A DNA stretch of 64,000 nt, taken from Gnetum montanum (Eukaryota > Streptophyta > Gnetopsida > Gnetales > Gnetaceae). The first letter of the stretch is position 1; each line of letters starts with the position of its first letter. Under the pieces are notes generated by a model. That model was not told the DNA's origin. It did no database searches and worked only from the letters and a program-made list of their open reading frames with translations. The stretch spans positions 1,013,470-1,077,469 of the forward strand of contig MNCI01016273.1 in the NCBI GenBank assembly GCA_015680685.1, in the 5' to 3' direction. A program made the position numbers and the translations under genes. Positions 12,231 to 23,719 of the stretch are shown piece by piece.

Positions 12231-12736
12231 AATCACACCAGGATCAAATGTTAGTAAGGTTACTTAACAAAATATAATTACCTTATACCTTAATCATTGC
12301 CTTTAATGAATTTTGAATTCTTGTCCAATGTGATTTTAGAGTTAGAAATTTTCAAGGAAATCCCCCTAAAAGTTTTAATGCTAGGCCCAATTTGATCAAG
12401 TGACTCCAATAATAATTTTCATAATTTGGGTGAAGAAATAAAATTAGTTTGGGATAAGTTCTTAACATTTCTTAAGGTCACTTACCTCTATGATATCCTT
12501 TGGGTGACAGTAAATTTCAAAAAGTTATGAACAAATTGGAGCATATTCATCCCCCACAACTAAGTGAAACACTCCAAGTTTAAGAGGGTTTGATCAAAAG
12601 GGAATCGGAGTGTTAACGAGCAAGATATTAGCAGTTAAATGTTAGGTGTGTAAAGTGTGAAAAATTATGGAAGAAAATCGTAACAACTCCCCTTGCATCA
12701 ACAGTTGAAAATGACTTCTACATGCATAGGGGGCCC

Positions 12737-12830
12737 ATTTATATAGGTTTTATGAATGTGATATCTCGTATGCACTAGCGCAGACCCAATATTGCATCAG
12801 ACCTAATACCGAAAACCTAATATCTTGTCC
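12737..12830 (-). promoter_or_regulatory. Internal promoter-like block ahead of ORF3 in A
   Basis: On the sense strand TATATAAAT (12745-12737) is preceded by a 70-bp block with gatatctcgtatgca, gacccaatattgcatc and acctaatatc (12758-12830). These echo A's own U3 (cgatatc, cacatacccaatatc) in the same order and spacing relative to the TATA box. The start of ORF3 lies about 500 bp downstream. This looks like a copied U3 core placed between pol and ORF3. Confidence 0.55.
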
Positions 12831-13079
12831 CATCTAGAATAGGGTACTTAGTAAAATTGATGAATTTTTGAGTTTTCATGGCAAAAAATGAAGGATTTAA
12901 GCTAGGTTTGAAAGGTTGGGGCTAATGTTAAGTGGACATTAAGGCATCAAAAATGTAATAAAGTGAAATTATACAATGAAGTTCTTGAATAGGATGAGGA
13001 AAAAGGACATGTATTGGTGCATAAGAATGTTTGGGTTGAAATGATGATAAAGGCAAGAATAATTTCAGTAATCGAGTAC

Positions 13080-14230
13080 TCGGAGGGTATAAGATGATGT
13101 GGTGGTGTGCAATAAGTAAAAATTACAAAAGTTACGTAAGTGGATCCTCTCCAAAGTAGGTTTCAACCTATCATGCCCTTGCATAACCACACCTTAAAAT
13201 GTCCGTAGGCACTAGAAGGATTAAATGTAATATGCACTGGTGCAACAAAACACACACATGTTAAATATCATTGCGATGAGGTATGATTTCTATGCCATAC
13301 AAGATACAAGTTAGAAATACTTGGATAGTGGGATGGGAGGATTTGTAGAAGGGATTGTTGAGATCGGGACATGAGGTAACTTACCCTAGGCACAATGAAT
13401 CCAAGGTGTTGTGCATGCATGATTAAGATACTATTAGCCTTTTTCTCTAAGATCAAAGCCTGGTCCATACCTCTGATCAGTGACATCACATTGTTTCATC
13501 CAATGATAGACAACCATAAGGGCATCATGATAGCAAGGTGTACAATCACTTGGCATTTTGCACTAGGGAGAAGTGATTTGAATTTGTTTGTAGCACATTT
13601 TTCTTCATCTTTCCTTTGGTGTGTTTCTTCTTTCTTCTTCTTCTAGCCGCTTTGGCACTTTGTCTTTTTCAAAAGTGATCTGGAGAAGCCACCAACCTTT
13701 AGGAATGGATGCATGTCTTTCCAGTGGGGCCCCCCAGAACAACATTGAGTTGCTTTATGAAGTGCCTTATCACAACTCTTAGTTCCATTTTTGTTAGATC
13801 TACAAGGATTTTAGTACAACTAAGTTACATGATAGCACATATAGCTATCACCAAAGAGAATCCACAAATCCCCTTGATGTCACATCCTTTCCATCCCATC
13901 TTAGTCCATCACTCATTGCTTTGGGCATAATGAGTACAAGGTTACTTTAAGTTTAAATGATAACAAGAATATCATCATACCCAGAGTAGAACCTCTTATT
14001 AATAGAATAGGTGGGTGGATGCTATGGGCTCACTATCTAAATAATTAGCCAGCTGTGACTTGATAGCATAGAACAACACCTCAACCAATAGGTCACATGA
14101 GTATTTTATTCACAGATGAGAGTATCCTCAAACAGATAAAATGAAAAATTGAAAGATGAAAAGTTAGAAAATAAAAAATTGGAAAACAAAAAGAATTGTA
14201 AAACCAAAAAAAAAAGGAAAAACATTTACT
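13080..14230 (-). other. Untranslated region between pol position and the internal promoter in A
   Basis: No gene. It matches 23900-25200 (B), 49250-50400 (D) and 7900-8366 plus 17583-18350 (C). Shared landmarks are ggatcctctccaaagtagg, a central ccttgatgtcacatcc and an A-rich stretch of aaaacaaaaa(t/g)tg units at the pol end (14140-14225), which is T-rich in the sense strand. The predicted plus-strand ORFs at 13395 and 13709 are antisense shadows. Confidence 0.55.
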
Positions 14231-14234
14231 AATT

Positions 14235-16607
14235 CTACTTATTGGAATGGGGGGTATCCCCCATGACTAAACCTTGGATCATGGTGAGAATTAATAAATG
14301 GAAAGTTTTGATACATGCATGTTGGAAATATTGGGGTCCAATCATATCCAAACCATTGGGTGTCTTTTGATGTGGTGGTAGGAATGTACCTAAATTGGGG
14401 TTCACACTCTTAATTAAAGTAGGCATAGTTGGGAAAATTATAAGATGTGGTCATGTGACAAGAAGCTGACCAACTATGGCACCTGTGACCATAAGACGAT
14501 ATGAAAGGATTGATAAGCCTCTTCATGTTGTCATATTCATTAGTCCACATGGTTGTTAGAGTGTTGTCTAGTGGCCTAGGTAAGATAACAAGAGGCATTG
14601 AGTTAATAGAGGAAGGTGCATCATAGTGTAGGGCTTGTGCTAAGTTGGAGGATGTAGTGGTTTTAAGACCATGCTATCTCTTTCTATGGCCATGCCTAAA
14701 GAAATGATGCTTCTAATGTTGTGGAGGATTCCCACTACTGTTGATAGTAGTAACATAAGTAATGTTCGTTGGTTGATGCTATGGTGCAAAAGCTTCTAGT
14801 ACTACTAGTGGCGACATAGAAGGAGGTGAAGGATGAGAATATTGAGGGCAAGGAGAAGTGTAAGGAACATGAGGTGGTAATCCTGTGGAAGAGGACATGG
14901 GTTGATAATACTTGGAGGAATGATAATGATGAGGTGAAGCAGAGGATGTTGATCTAGTTGGAGAAACAAGGTGTTGGGGCATACGAAGGTTGAGGTTAGT
15001 TTGGAGATGGTCTCCACCATGATTGGGGATTTTGCCATTACGGCTAAACATAATACTTCTGTACAAAATCTATATGTAGCATTCTTCCCCAATGTTCATG
15101 TAGATGTGAAAATATTGGGCATTGGCCTTTAGGGTGATCATACAGGCAAAAATTGCATTGATACTTATGATTTGTGGTTGAGATCCTATCCTTATTTCCT
15201 TCAACCCTTCTTTCTGATTATTGAATGGTGTTCTATCCTATTTCTTGGTTTGGCATCATCTATTGGTTCTAGTTGTCAGAGTGATCATGCATGATTTTAC
15301 CTTTGATAATATTTGCATATTCTCCACATTTTTAATGTACCCATTCTGTCATCTTATTAATATTTACCTCAATTTCATCTAATGATTTAAGTATTAGCAA
15401 AGATGAAGATGGTTCCACCTCCTTGTGGTGAGTTGATTTCTTCTCTTCATGATTATAGACCTTCATTACTTTAAGAGTTTGGTCTTGTTGAGATCTTTCA
15501 ACATTCTCATATTTGGCTATCTCCCTTCTTCTTTTGCTACCTACTTAATAAGCTCCTGAAATTGGCGGGTTTGTAGCTCATATAGTTGCCTTGGGGCATA
15601 CATCCCTAGGGTCTCCCTTGTTTCATTATGAAGCCCATCCATGATGTGATAAATTAACCTTTCCTTAGAGAACCTATGGCTTGGGTAGTTGTTTAACAGT
15701 GAATACTATCTTTCTAAGGTCATGTCCAAGGGTCCATGTTGCCCTTGTTTCCATTCTTGAATTTATCTCCTCAAGGCTAACACTCTTGCATAGGTTTGAT
15801 ATCTTTCATTGAAGAGTTCTACCATTATTGGCCAATGAAGAATTGATTTTGGCTTTAAAGACTTGTACCATACTTTTACTTGGCCAACAAGTTTCATAGG
15901 AAATAGCTTAAGTATTTGCCACCAATTATCAATATTTTTCCATGCATAGGCATCGTAGAAGGCTTGCAAAGGATGTTGTGGATCTAAATCATAGCCTCCT
16001 AAAAACTTGGAAAAGTTGTTTAAATCAAGCCTCGGTAGATGTATTTCCTTACAATGCTTGTGGGATATTTGAATAGCCTCTGTTATATGCATTAGGCTCT
16101 TACTGGCTAGCAGGGGTTCATTATCACTAAATAAGTTAGGAGTTCATGAGTGATGTTGTTTTTGTTCATGTTGGCATTCTTGATTTTACTTGTGGGTTCG
16201 ATTTTTATTTCTACGTTAACCCCTTGAGGAATAGTCATCCATGTCATGACTTTATGTTGAAAGAGTAGAGGAAGAGAGAGAATTGGAAGATTCGTCATGA
16301 CTCTTGTAAGTCCCCCAATCATCCCATGATGTACTCTTGCTAATCATTGTGAAGGTCTTAGGCCTTACAGGCCCCCTCGTTCTATAGGATGTCCCATCCT
16401 CACTAGAGGTGTTTGAGTTGGATGACAAGAGTCCCTGAGTATTGTTGGGGGTGTCCATGAACATATGAAAGCACCTGCATAAGATTTCATACTCCAAACT
16501 TCATCTTCATCAAAAATTGCGTTGGTTCTCCAATGAATTACCTTGCTAGATGTTGCATTATAATTATGTTGTAAGAGAGACATTGTCGTGAATTGTGTGT
16601 GACTCAA
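14235..16607 (-). pseudogene. gag of element A, decayed
   Basis: Minus strand. An N-terminal piece (16365-16607) starts MSHTQFTTMSLLQHN. The retrotransposon gag domain is best preserved in 15763-16092: LPRLDLNNFSKFLGGYD, AFYDAYAWKNI, FPMKLVGQVKVWYKSL and FNERYQTYA, the usual plant Ty3/gypsy series (W..F.P..L.G.A..W...L). It goes on, with shifts, through a region like the LHHIVDGL/AQGRL part of gag in B and D, and ends in a Pro/Ser/Tyr/His-rich tail (15066-14779). I see no CCHC zinc knuckle. Gag would form the particle that packages element RNA. Several stops and shifts make it non-functional. Confidence 0.7.
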
Positions 16608-16696
16608 TTAAATTTAATTTCTTTTGTCTAAAAGATATATCATTAATACCTTGTTACAATGATCTTGTATGATATAACTAATCTAGATAACTAGCA

Positions 16697-16718
16697 CCAT
16701 CCTTAGCAATGGTGCCAA
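16697..16718 (-). promoter_or_regulatory. Primer-binding site of element A
   Basis: Sense reading TTGGCACCATTGCTAAGG directly after the LTR end. It is the same type as in G and D, with two or three decayed positions. Confidence 0.75.
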
Positions 16719-17582
16719 TGATGAGCGGTGAAGTACCACTATGCTCAAGGATATGAATATGAGTGTGTATGCATGATCTAGTTGAACTCTGCAGATGGCC
16801 TAGGTATGGCACCTAGATAGTTATATGTTGATTGTAGTTCACTATCTTCCCACCTAGACTAGTATCTACTTTGTCACATATGGTTTAGTCCAGAGTGAGG
16901 TGTATGATGTGATTTTTAATACTATGTTACTCCTAAAGACACTGAGAAATAACTTGAGTAAACTAATAGATAATGAAAAATAAACTCTAAGCTAGCCTAA
17001 GTGCGATGAACATATTTCCTTAATCATATGTACACATCTTGGACTTTGTGTACTACTTTTGGGATTACCAAGCACACATCACTCGAAGCACTACTTGATA
17101 TGCTACTGGGTTACCATGTAGTAACACTTAAATGTTCATGATTAGAACATACTCATTTCACATTAACAACATGAATAGTAAATGATGATAAATAAATATT
17201 AACTAAAAAATAATAAATAATAATTAACAATTAAATAATCAAAACCTAAGTGAATGTTGCAATGATGAAGTAATTTCGATCTTTATTCTTGATTGTGTGC
17301 ATGTCCAAGTACAACACACTTGAACGAAGGTTTTGTACAATTACAAGCATCACATTGTAGGCATGCACTTGAAAAAGGAATTGAAAACTAACTAAAAATT
17401 GACAAAAAGACTCAACTCTAAAGACTTATAAAAAAAATCCCTTCTTGTGCACCCAATTTTTATATTTATAAGCTAACATAGGAATCACGATATTGTATAT
17501 ATGATATCGTTACCCAAGCTGTGATATCGCATACTTGATATCATATACCTGATATCGGAGCCTAGAAAACTACAATTCATCA
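16719..17582 (-). repeat. 5' LTR of element A
   Basis: 864 bp, from TGATGAGCGGTGAAG to AATTCATCA. It is the partner of 8367-9231, with the same inner blocks and a TATA box plus GATATC block at 17461-17565. The PBS abuts its inner end. Confidence 0.9.
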
Positions 17583-18360
17583 CTTACCATCATAAGATCG
17601 ACCAAAATCACATGAAAATGTCACCACTCCATAAAAGAAAATAATTAAATAATTAATTATAATGATTAGCTTAAGAACTCTTAACCATTAGTTAAAGGGA
17701 TACCTTGAAGAATGGACCACATTTCTTTCTTGTGGTACCTTAGGAATATTAGAGCTTATGTTAATTAATTAATGCTTATGTTACCTATAATAGATGAATA
17801 CCTTCAAGCATGAGTCACATGTCTTTACAGTGACATATTAAGATAAAAAATTTTATTAAAAAAGATGCTTCCATCACAATTAAAACATGAGTAGTGACAT
17901 AACCACATGAAGTAGTGGAACCCATGGAGAAAGGCCAAAGAATCAAAAAATATCCTTTATGTCACATCCTTTTCTAATCTATCTTGGCCCTTTTCCTTTT
18001 CTTTAAGGTATGATGATGATGGATTAATTTTTGTTTTGTATGATAAAAATCACATTACTTCCATGATAAGGAACTCTTATTCATAAAAATAGGAGGGATG
18101 AATGATGTGTCCTCATTACTTTACATAATTATTTATCCAACATCTTAATAACATATGACATTATCTAATAACAGAGTTCAACTCTTTACATAAATAAGAA
18201 ACTTTTATTACAAGATATTCATGGAATGATTTAAAGAAGGCATTAGACATAAAACATAAAATGCATAATGACTCAAAGAATATAAAAATCTAGAAGAAAT
18301 AAAAAGTGCAAAAGAACATTCCAAAAAATAAAGTAAAAATTTTTTCTCACAAGGTGTTAA
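17583..18360 (-). mobile_element. Element C, continuation beyond the A insertion
   Basis: The sequence resumes C's untranslated region interrupted at 8366 and parallels A at about 13510-14230 (tcctttatgtcacatcctttt against ccttgatgtcacatccttt; aaaataggagggatgaatgat against gaataggtgggtggatgct). It begins CTTAC, the second copy of A's target site. It ends in the A-rich tract that adjoins pol in other copies; C's pol is not found beyond it. Confidence 0.65.
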
Positions 18361-19357
18361 TTTGGATGAGTATTATTCTTGCAAAATTTTTTTCTCATAA
18401 ATCTATAAGGATACCTCCATGAACTACACATTTTGATATATGATTCATGGATGATCTTCAAAATAATGTAACCCTTGATATATTAACAAATAGAAAATCA
18501 AGGGGTATGAATGTAATACCCCTATTAATTATCTATAAAATATCCTATAAGTAATCAATAGAGATGCTAGGAAAACCCAAGGACATGTATTTAACCTTGA
18601 TTTACTAACTCAAGAGGAAGCGATAGATTAGATAAAAGATTTTATTTAGTAGGGTAAACATAGTAGAACAATACAATACAACAAAATTTTAGATAAGTTA
18701 TCTACATGATTAAATAAAATATATTTAAAGAAAAATAAATTTTTACACAACCATGAAAGGATAGTTTTCTAAAAACTTCACTAAGGCATCACAAAATAGT
18801 GTGTAAAATAATGTTCCTAATGATACTTGTTTTGCCTCAATCAGACATCTAGAAATAAGGTTATTTACATTTATAATTTACTAAATTAAATAACAAAATA
18901 TTAATATATAATAGAAATATTAAATTATTCATAAAGATATAGCATGTGCCAAAATGAAAAATGTTCCTTGCAATCTCACAATCCTAGTGGCATAGATGGA
19001 AAATTCACATCTATCATATTTTAATATTTATTCACAAAAATATATACATGGATCAAATATAAAAAAGGTATACAAGGTATCTATTTTACAAAAATATAAA
19101 ATATACAATAACTATTTTTTAATTTTAGAATTTCCATGTTCTATAGAATTCATCCATCTTTCATCTCATTTCTTTCTTCCAAAGTTTCCATGGCTACTCT
19201 AGGCACTTTGCATTGAAATGAATGAGTTAAAACCCTTCAAATAAGAGAGGTTATTATATTTCCCTTTTCATGGAGCATAAAGTCTCTAGGCTAAAACTTT
19301 CAGGATATGGGCTAGGTAAAGGTTTCCAATAAAATATTAAGAATGTTTCAAGATTTA
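18361..19357. other. AT-rich spacer between C remnant and element B
   Basis: No coding potential was recognised; the short ORF at 18996 looks random. A small inverted repeat (aggggtat / atacccct with a 7-base loop) lies at 18501-18523. It may be remnant C sequence too decayed to align by eye. Confidence 0.4.
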
Positions 19358-20180
19358 TGATAAGTAGCAAGTATATCCTATGCCCAACCATATAAATCAC
19401 TAGTGTTCACTTAGTGATCTGGTTGAATTTTAAAGATTTTAGGTTTCTAGATACACTGGTTCTAGGAGGTAAAACTAATTGTTGCAATCATTGTCTTACT
19501 AGTTCTAGTTGTGACATGCAAAAGGTATGGTTAAGTGTAAGTAAGGCATATGATTTTTATCATTTTGCCTTTTATGTTTTAAGTTGTCTAATGAACAAAA
19601 ATAAAGAATGAGGTATTATTATTATTTAACTAATCTAATAACTATCTATCATGTAACTAATCCTAACACAAGCATCCATTCCCACTTGCTGTACACATCA
19701 TGAACACATTATAATGCTACTGAGTTATCAAACATTAACTGTTAGTGGGAGTACCAAGCACCAAGCATATGCTTGAAGTGGTCATAGCTATGTGTGTTAT
19801 TAAAGTGACATTAATTAATTAATTAAACACATTAAATAAATTGCATGAATACTAAATGATTAAGTAAATAATTAATGTAGTCTAATTGCTATAAGGTTTA
19901 TTAGAAAAGCTCATCTTTATTGTCATCCATATTAAAGTGTGTAGGTACAATAGTGCTCAAATAAAGATCCATATACTTTTTGACTCCCATTACAACTACT
20001 TAGAAAATATTCTAATTCTCAAATGGAAAAACTAAAAATGCTTTACTAAAACTATGAAAAGATTGTCATAATTGTGATTGGTAGTCAAACATTTACAAGT
20101 AGAAATAGGTTGTTGATGGATACACATCAATGGTTCAAACCCTATGTTGATGGGATCATGTTGATGAGATCCTATTGATG
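19358..20180 (-). repeat. 3' LTR of element B
   Basis: Starts tgataagtagcaagtatatcc and aligns with 31435 onward (shared ctagtgttcacttagtgat, ggttctaggaggt, gacatgcaaaaggtatggttaagtgtaa). It breaks off at cctattgatg and joins internal sequence (tcctcaagttc), so the last bases of the LTR and the polypurine tract have been deleted. Confidence 0.8.
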
Positions 20181-20240
20181 TCCTCAAGTTCTTTACAAAA
20201 TTTGGGAACATATGGGATTATTAGTTAACTATAGACACAC

Positions 20241-20267
20241 AAAAAAAAAAAAAAAAAAAAAAAAAAA
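20241..20267. repeat. Poly-A run of about 27 bases
   Basis: A pure A tract flanked by short CA repeats, just inside B's 3' LTR. It is most simply a microsatellite. Its length is prone to sequencing error. Confidence 0.9.
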
Positions 20268-20399
20268 CACACCTAAAACTAAAATTGAGTACCCAAGTGT
20301 ACAATTTTACAATCATTACAAAATTTTGGTGTTCAGGATAATAAAATTGAACACCAAGATAAAACTGACAAACACAACTACTCCAATGATGTGAAGATG

Positions 20400-23160
20400 A
20401 TGAAGAAATTCAAACAGTCCTAGGTGGTGAAGGATCCTAAGCTTTTGAAGGACCTTCTCTTACCTTAGGTGCATGTGGTGGTTGAGGTATCTATTGTAAT
20501 TATTAAAAAGGAGTTGCAACTTTTGGTGGAAGAAAAAAGGCATCCAACAATGTTGTCATCTTCTCCTCCTTACTCTGGGGATCATTCATGATCCATGTTG
20601 CATGACTAATATGTGAAAGAATGGAAATATCTCATGGATAGGGCATTGTTGGGAACAATTCCTTCACATTAATGAACTAGGCAGTGAACTATTTGTATTT
20701 GATGTTTAATGTTATGAGTGCATTCTGTAGTTCATGGTAATTATTCATCCTTTTGGCCAAGTTCTCAGCAGTTGATCTTTGACTAGTGAACTTCACCTTG
20801 AGAACCTTGATTTTCATGGTTTCTATCTCAAGTTTCTTCTTGGTATCTTTATGATGCTTGAACTCTACCTTGTACAATAAGTACAAGTTGGCTAGTTTCT
20901 TTTCCAACTTTGATCATAGCCTTTTGGCAATCAGCATTGCTAGGTTTGCATAGTAGAGATTGGCAAGTTGCATGTATTTAATCATCTCCTCAATTTTTTA
21001 CTCTTTCAAGTGGATTTTAGTCTTGTTGTACACATTCAATCCATCAAAGATAGGTTGCTAGATATCGGCTCCTTCCTTGAGCTATTGGAGGACCTCATTG
21101 AATTTTTTCTTTGCCAATAAGATTTTCCTTTTTTTTGACCTCCTTCTAAAATCCCACTTGGTCATTGTAGTGATTCTTCACTCTTTCAAACATTAGAGCC
21201 TCATTCTTCTAAGCAACAATCTCAATTGTAGATTTTTGATGTAAGGCACAAACTTCCTTCATGGAGAGGTTTTTATTTTCTACTATCAATCTTCTCTCTT
21301 TTGCATTCACCTTGGCTAGATGCTTCTACTATTAATGGATGAATTCCAAGATTTTCTACTTCTACACATCAATATTCTATAGGTGATGCTTTTCTATTAT
21401 CAGGATCTCATTCTTATGGCAAGTCTAAAACAAGCCCTTCTGAATGCTATGCATGGTGGCATTGGCTAAGGATTAGTAAAAAATTTTCATCTCCTTGGCA
21501 TTCTCAACCTCTTTGAGATGCTTCTAAAGTTGCTGGAAAGCTTCATCTCTTGTGATTGCTTCATTGAGAAACATGAGATTAGTAAGACAAGCTCTCAAAT
21601 CAAAAATTTCCATAGCCAAGTGTTGGTTTTTAACCCTAACTATTTTAAGTTTTCCCTGCATTATGATGTGCTTGAACCTTGCTTCTAGTAGCTCCAACTA
21701 GGTTGCAGTGATAGTATCCAAAAGATTAGACAACTAGAATCAGTTGCTCAGTTCCCACCAGGCGGTCCAATAATTCTTCATCCTAGGCTATGCTTAATCT
21801 TCCACTGAGGATTCTTGTAGATGTCTACAGATATTTGAGTGTAAAAATGTCTAGTATAGATATTGTAGGTGTGTTAAGTGCATTAGGCAGTTTTTTAGCA
21901 ACCACTTAGGACATTGTCACTTTTCCATGGTGTTGCATCACTAGGATAGTTGTCCACACACCCTCCTTTAAACACACTAAAAAAGTAGTATCATTCCTAG
22001 AGATGTCTAGGAATTGCTACTATTGTAAGAGAGACATTATTACCTCTTGGGTGCTTACATTTGATCTTGTTGGCACTTGCATTTATTAGGATGAGAAAAT
22101 TAGTGCCCCACATTCCATTTGATTGATGGCTTAAGCTACTTTATTAAGGTGGCTCATTTCTAGTTTGTATACAAATGGATCATTGGCACTTGTTCTTATT
22201 TGTTGCGGCTGCTATTGCAAGAGTTGCTTTTAGAGTTCATGCATATGCTCAATGGTAGCATGGATCTCTAGGGTTATTTCATGAGTGGGTGGTGGAGGTG
22301 GTGGTTACTGCTCCCCTTCTTGGATCACTTTTATAGGTACTTTTACCTTCATCATTTCTACCTAAAAAGTAGTTGGCACATGATGGGTAGCATCATTTGT
22401 GTAGTGTGCTATGCCTCCCCTCTTACATAATTTTTTAATGAGGCATGGAAAGGGGAGTGCCTTCGTTCCAACTTCATTGTCCTTGAGTTGCGTCTCTATC
22501 TCAAAATAGGTCACTTGTGGTAGATTGACTAAGAATATTTCACTTAGAGTGGTACATGCATGGGTGGAGAAAGCTATACCTTTTCTTGGCCTTCTTGATG
22601 CTAGGATTTACCTACATTGAAATTTCAATAAGAGTTGTTTTAGTCTTAGGCAACCCAAGCACCTCTAAAATTAATTTCACAAAGTAGGATACAAAAATGT
22701 GCTTAATTTTAAACATTGAACTAGAATGCTCTTATTCCAAGAATAGGTAGGTCTATCCCATGTATGACTCCTTACTGGAAGTTATGATGCTCCACATGGA
22801 AGAGTTTTGTAGTTGCATCTTGAATTTTGGAGGAGAAAACTCCAAGAAAGGTCAAAATTTTAACTCTTGGAGCATAGATTTTTGGACCTCCTTAGATTTA
22901 ATTTGATTAAGGTAGACATTTGTCAAGATGACCTCAAGGTTTGATCTTGGCTCTAGTGCTTCATCATTGTGTGATTATTTAGTTAAGGTTGCTTCCTTGG
23001 GAATTTGCCTAATAGATTCCACTTTGGGCTCCTATTGAAGAGGTCCCATTGCATGGGTTTCTACTACTTTCTCTTGGGTCTATTCTTTCTATTCTTAGCC
23101 ATTTATCCCTTGGTTGGGTTGGTCCTCCACCCTATGTGTGCTTTCCTTTAGGTGCCATCT
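20400..23160 (-). pseudogene. ORF3 of element B: plant-transposon-protein-like domain plus coiled coil
   Basis: Minus strand. In the N-terminal half (about 23100-22380) the segment LPFPCLIKKLCKRGG followed by HYTNDA aligns with LPFLYLIRKLC and GYTNDIP of A and is the best marker of the shared domain; FVKLILEVLGLPK precedes it. The C-terminal half (about 22260-20690) is Lys/Glu/Gln-rich; the open piece 20689-20907 (72 residues, with KKLEIETMKIKVLKVKF) is coiled-coil-like. The position after integrase and before the 3' LTR fits the env-like slot of the Athila lineage. It is broken by many stops. Its molecular role is unknown to me. Confidence 0.6.
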
Positions 23161-23593
23161 ATGGTTACAACATAACCAAGGATTAGGATACAATGTGTAA
23201 CTTTATAACTTTTAGGTATCTTATCTTTTTGGGTAGTTATACTTTGACTAAGTTATGACCATGGAAAATTGATTATTTTAATGTTATATCATTTATAATG
23301 TCACTAGAGTTTGTTGGAGGGGTTTAACTCTCATAAATTTATGTTTTGATGTAAGTTAATTAGTTAAACCTTTGTGGGAGTTAGAAAAATTTCAAAAAAA
23401 TTTCCATAAAAAACCTAAGGTTTGTGGCCCCCATAAGAAAGAGCTTACATTTAGTAGCTGTAGAAATGAAGAACAAGGTGAATCAAACAAACAATTAGGA
23501 ATTTATGGTTCTTGGAAGGTCCTAGGATCTAAAGCATTTAAAAACTTCCCCTTTATTTATGTGTAAATGTGAAAAATTATAAAGTGTTCATGC

Positions 23594-23690
23594 ATATATA
23601 TAAACCTTTTACCTTGCATCGGTGGGGTCTCATTAACAAAGTCTCATCTATGCATCCCTTCCATCGACAAGGTCTTCTCGATGGAGCATA
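23594..23690 (-). promoter_or_regulatory. Internal promoter-like block ahead of ORF3 in B
   Basis: On the sense strand GTTTATATATATG (23606-23594) follows a block with ccatcgaga, gtcgatgg and caccgatg motifs (23617-23690). B's U3 has catcaatgg, gttgatggg and ctattgatg in the same place instead of GATATC repeats. The match is looser than in A and C but of the same type. Confidence 0.45.
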
Positions 23691-23719
23691 TGTGGAAAAT
23701 TTTTCACTTTTTAAAATTC

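Larger units (their letters stand above)
8367..17582 (-). mobile_element. Athila-like element A, non-autonomous (gag and ORF3, no pol), inserted in C
   Basis: A full-length 9.2-kb insertion on the minus strand. LTRs of 865 and 864 bp flank, in sense order, the PBS (16718), gag (16607-14235), an untranslated region, an internal promoter-like block (12830-12737) and ORF3 (12230-9640). The flanking pentamers CTTAT (8362-8366) and CTTAC (17583-17587) fit a 5-bp target duplication with one change. No protease, RT, RNase H or integrase is found: gag passes almost directly into the sequence that follows the integrase stop in B and D, so pol is cleanly missing. Movement would have needed enzymes from a relative such as B or D. 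Confidence 0.85.

Noticed and set aside
18996-19202. Short plus-strand ORF in the spacer before B
   Set aside because: AT-rich composition, no similarity and no neighbouring signals.
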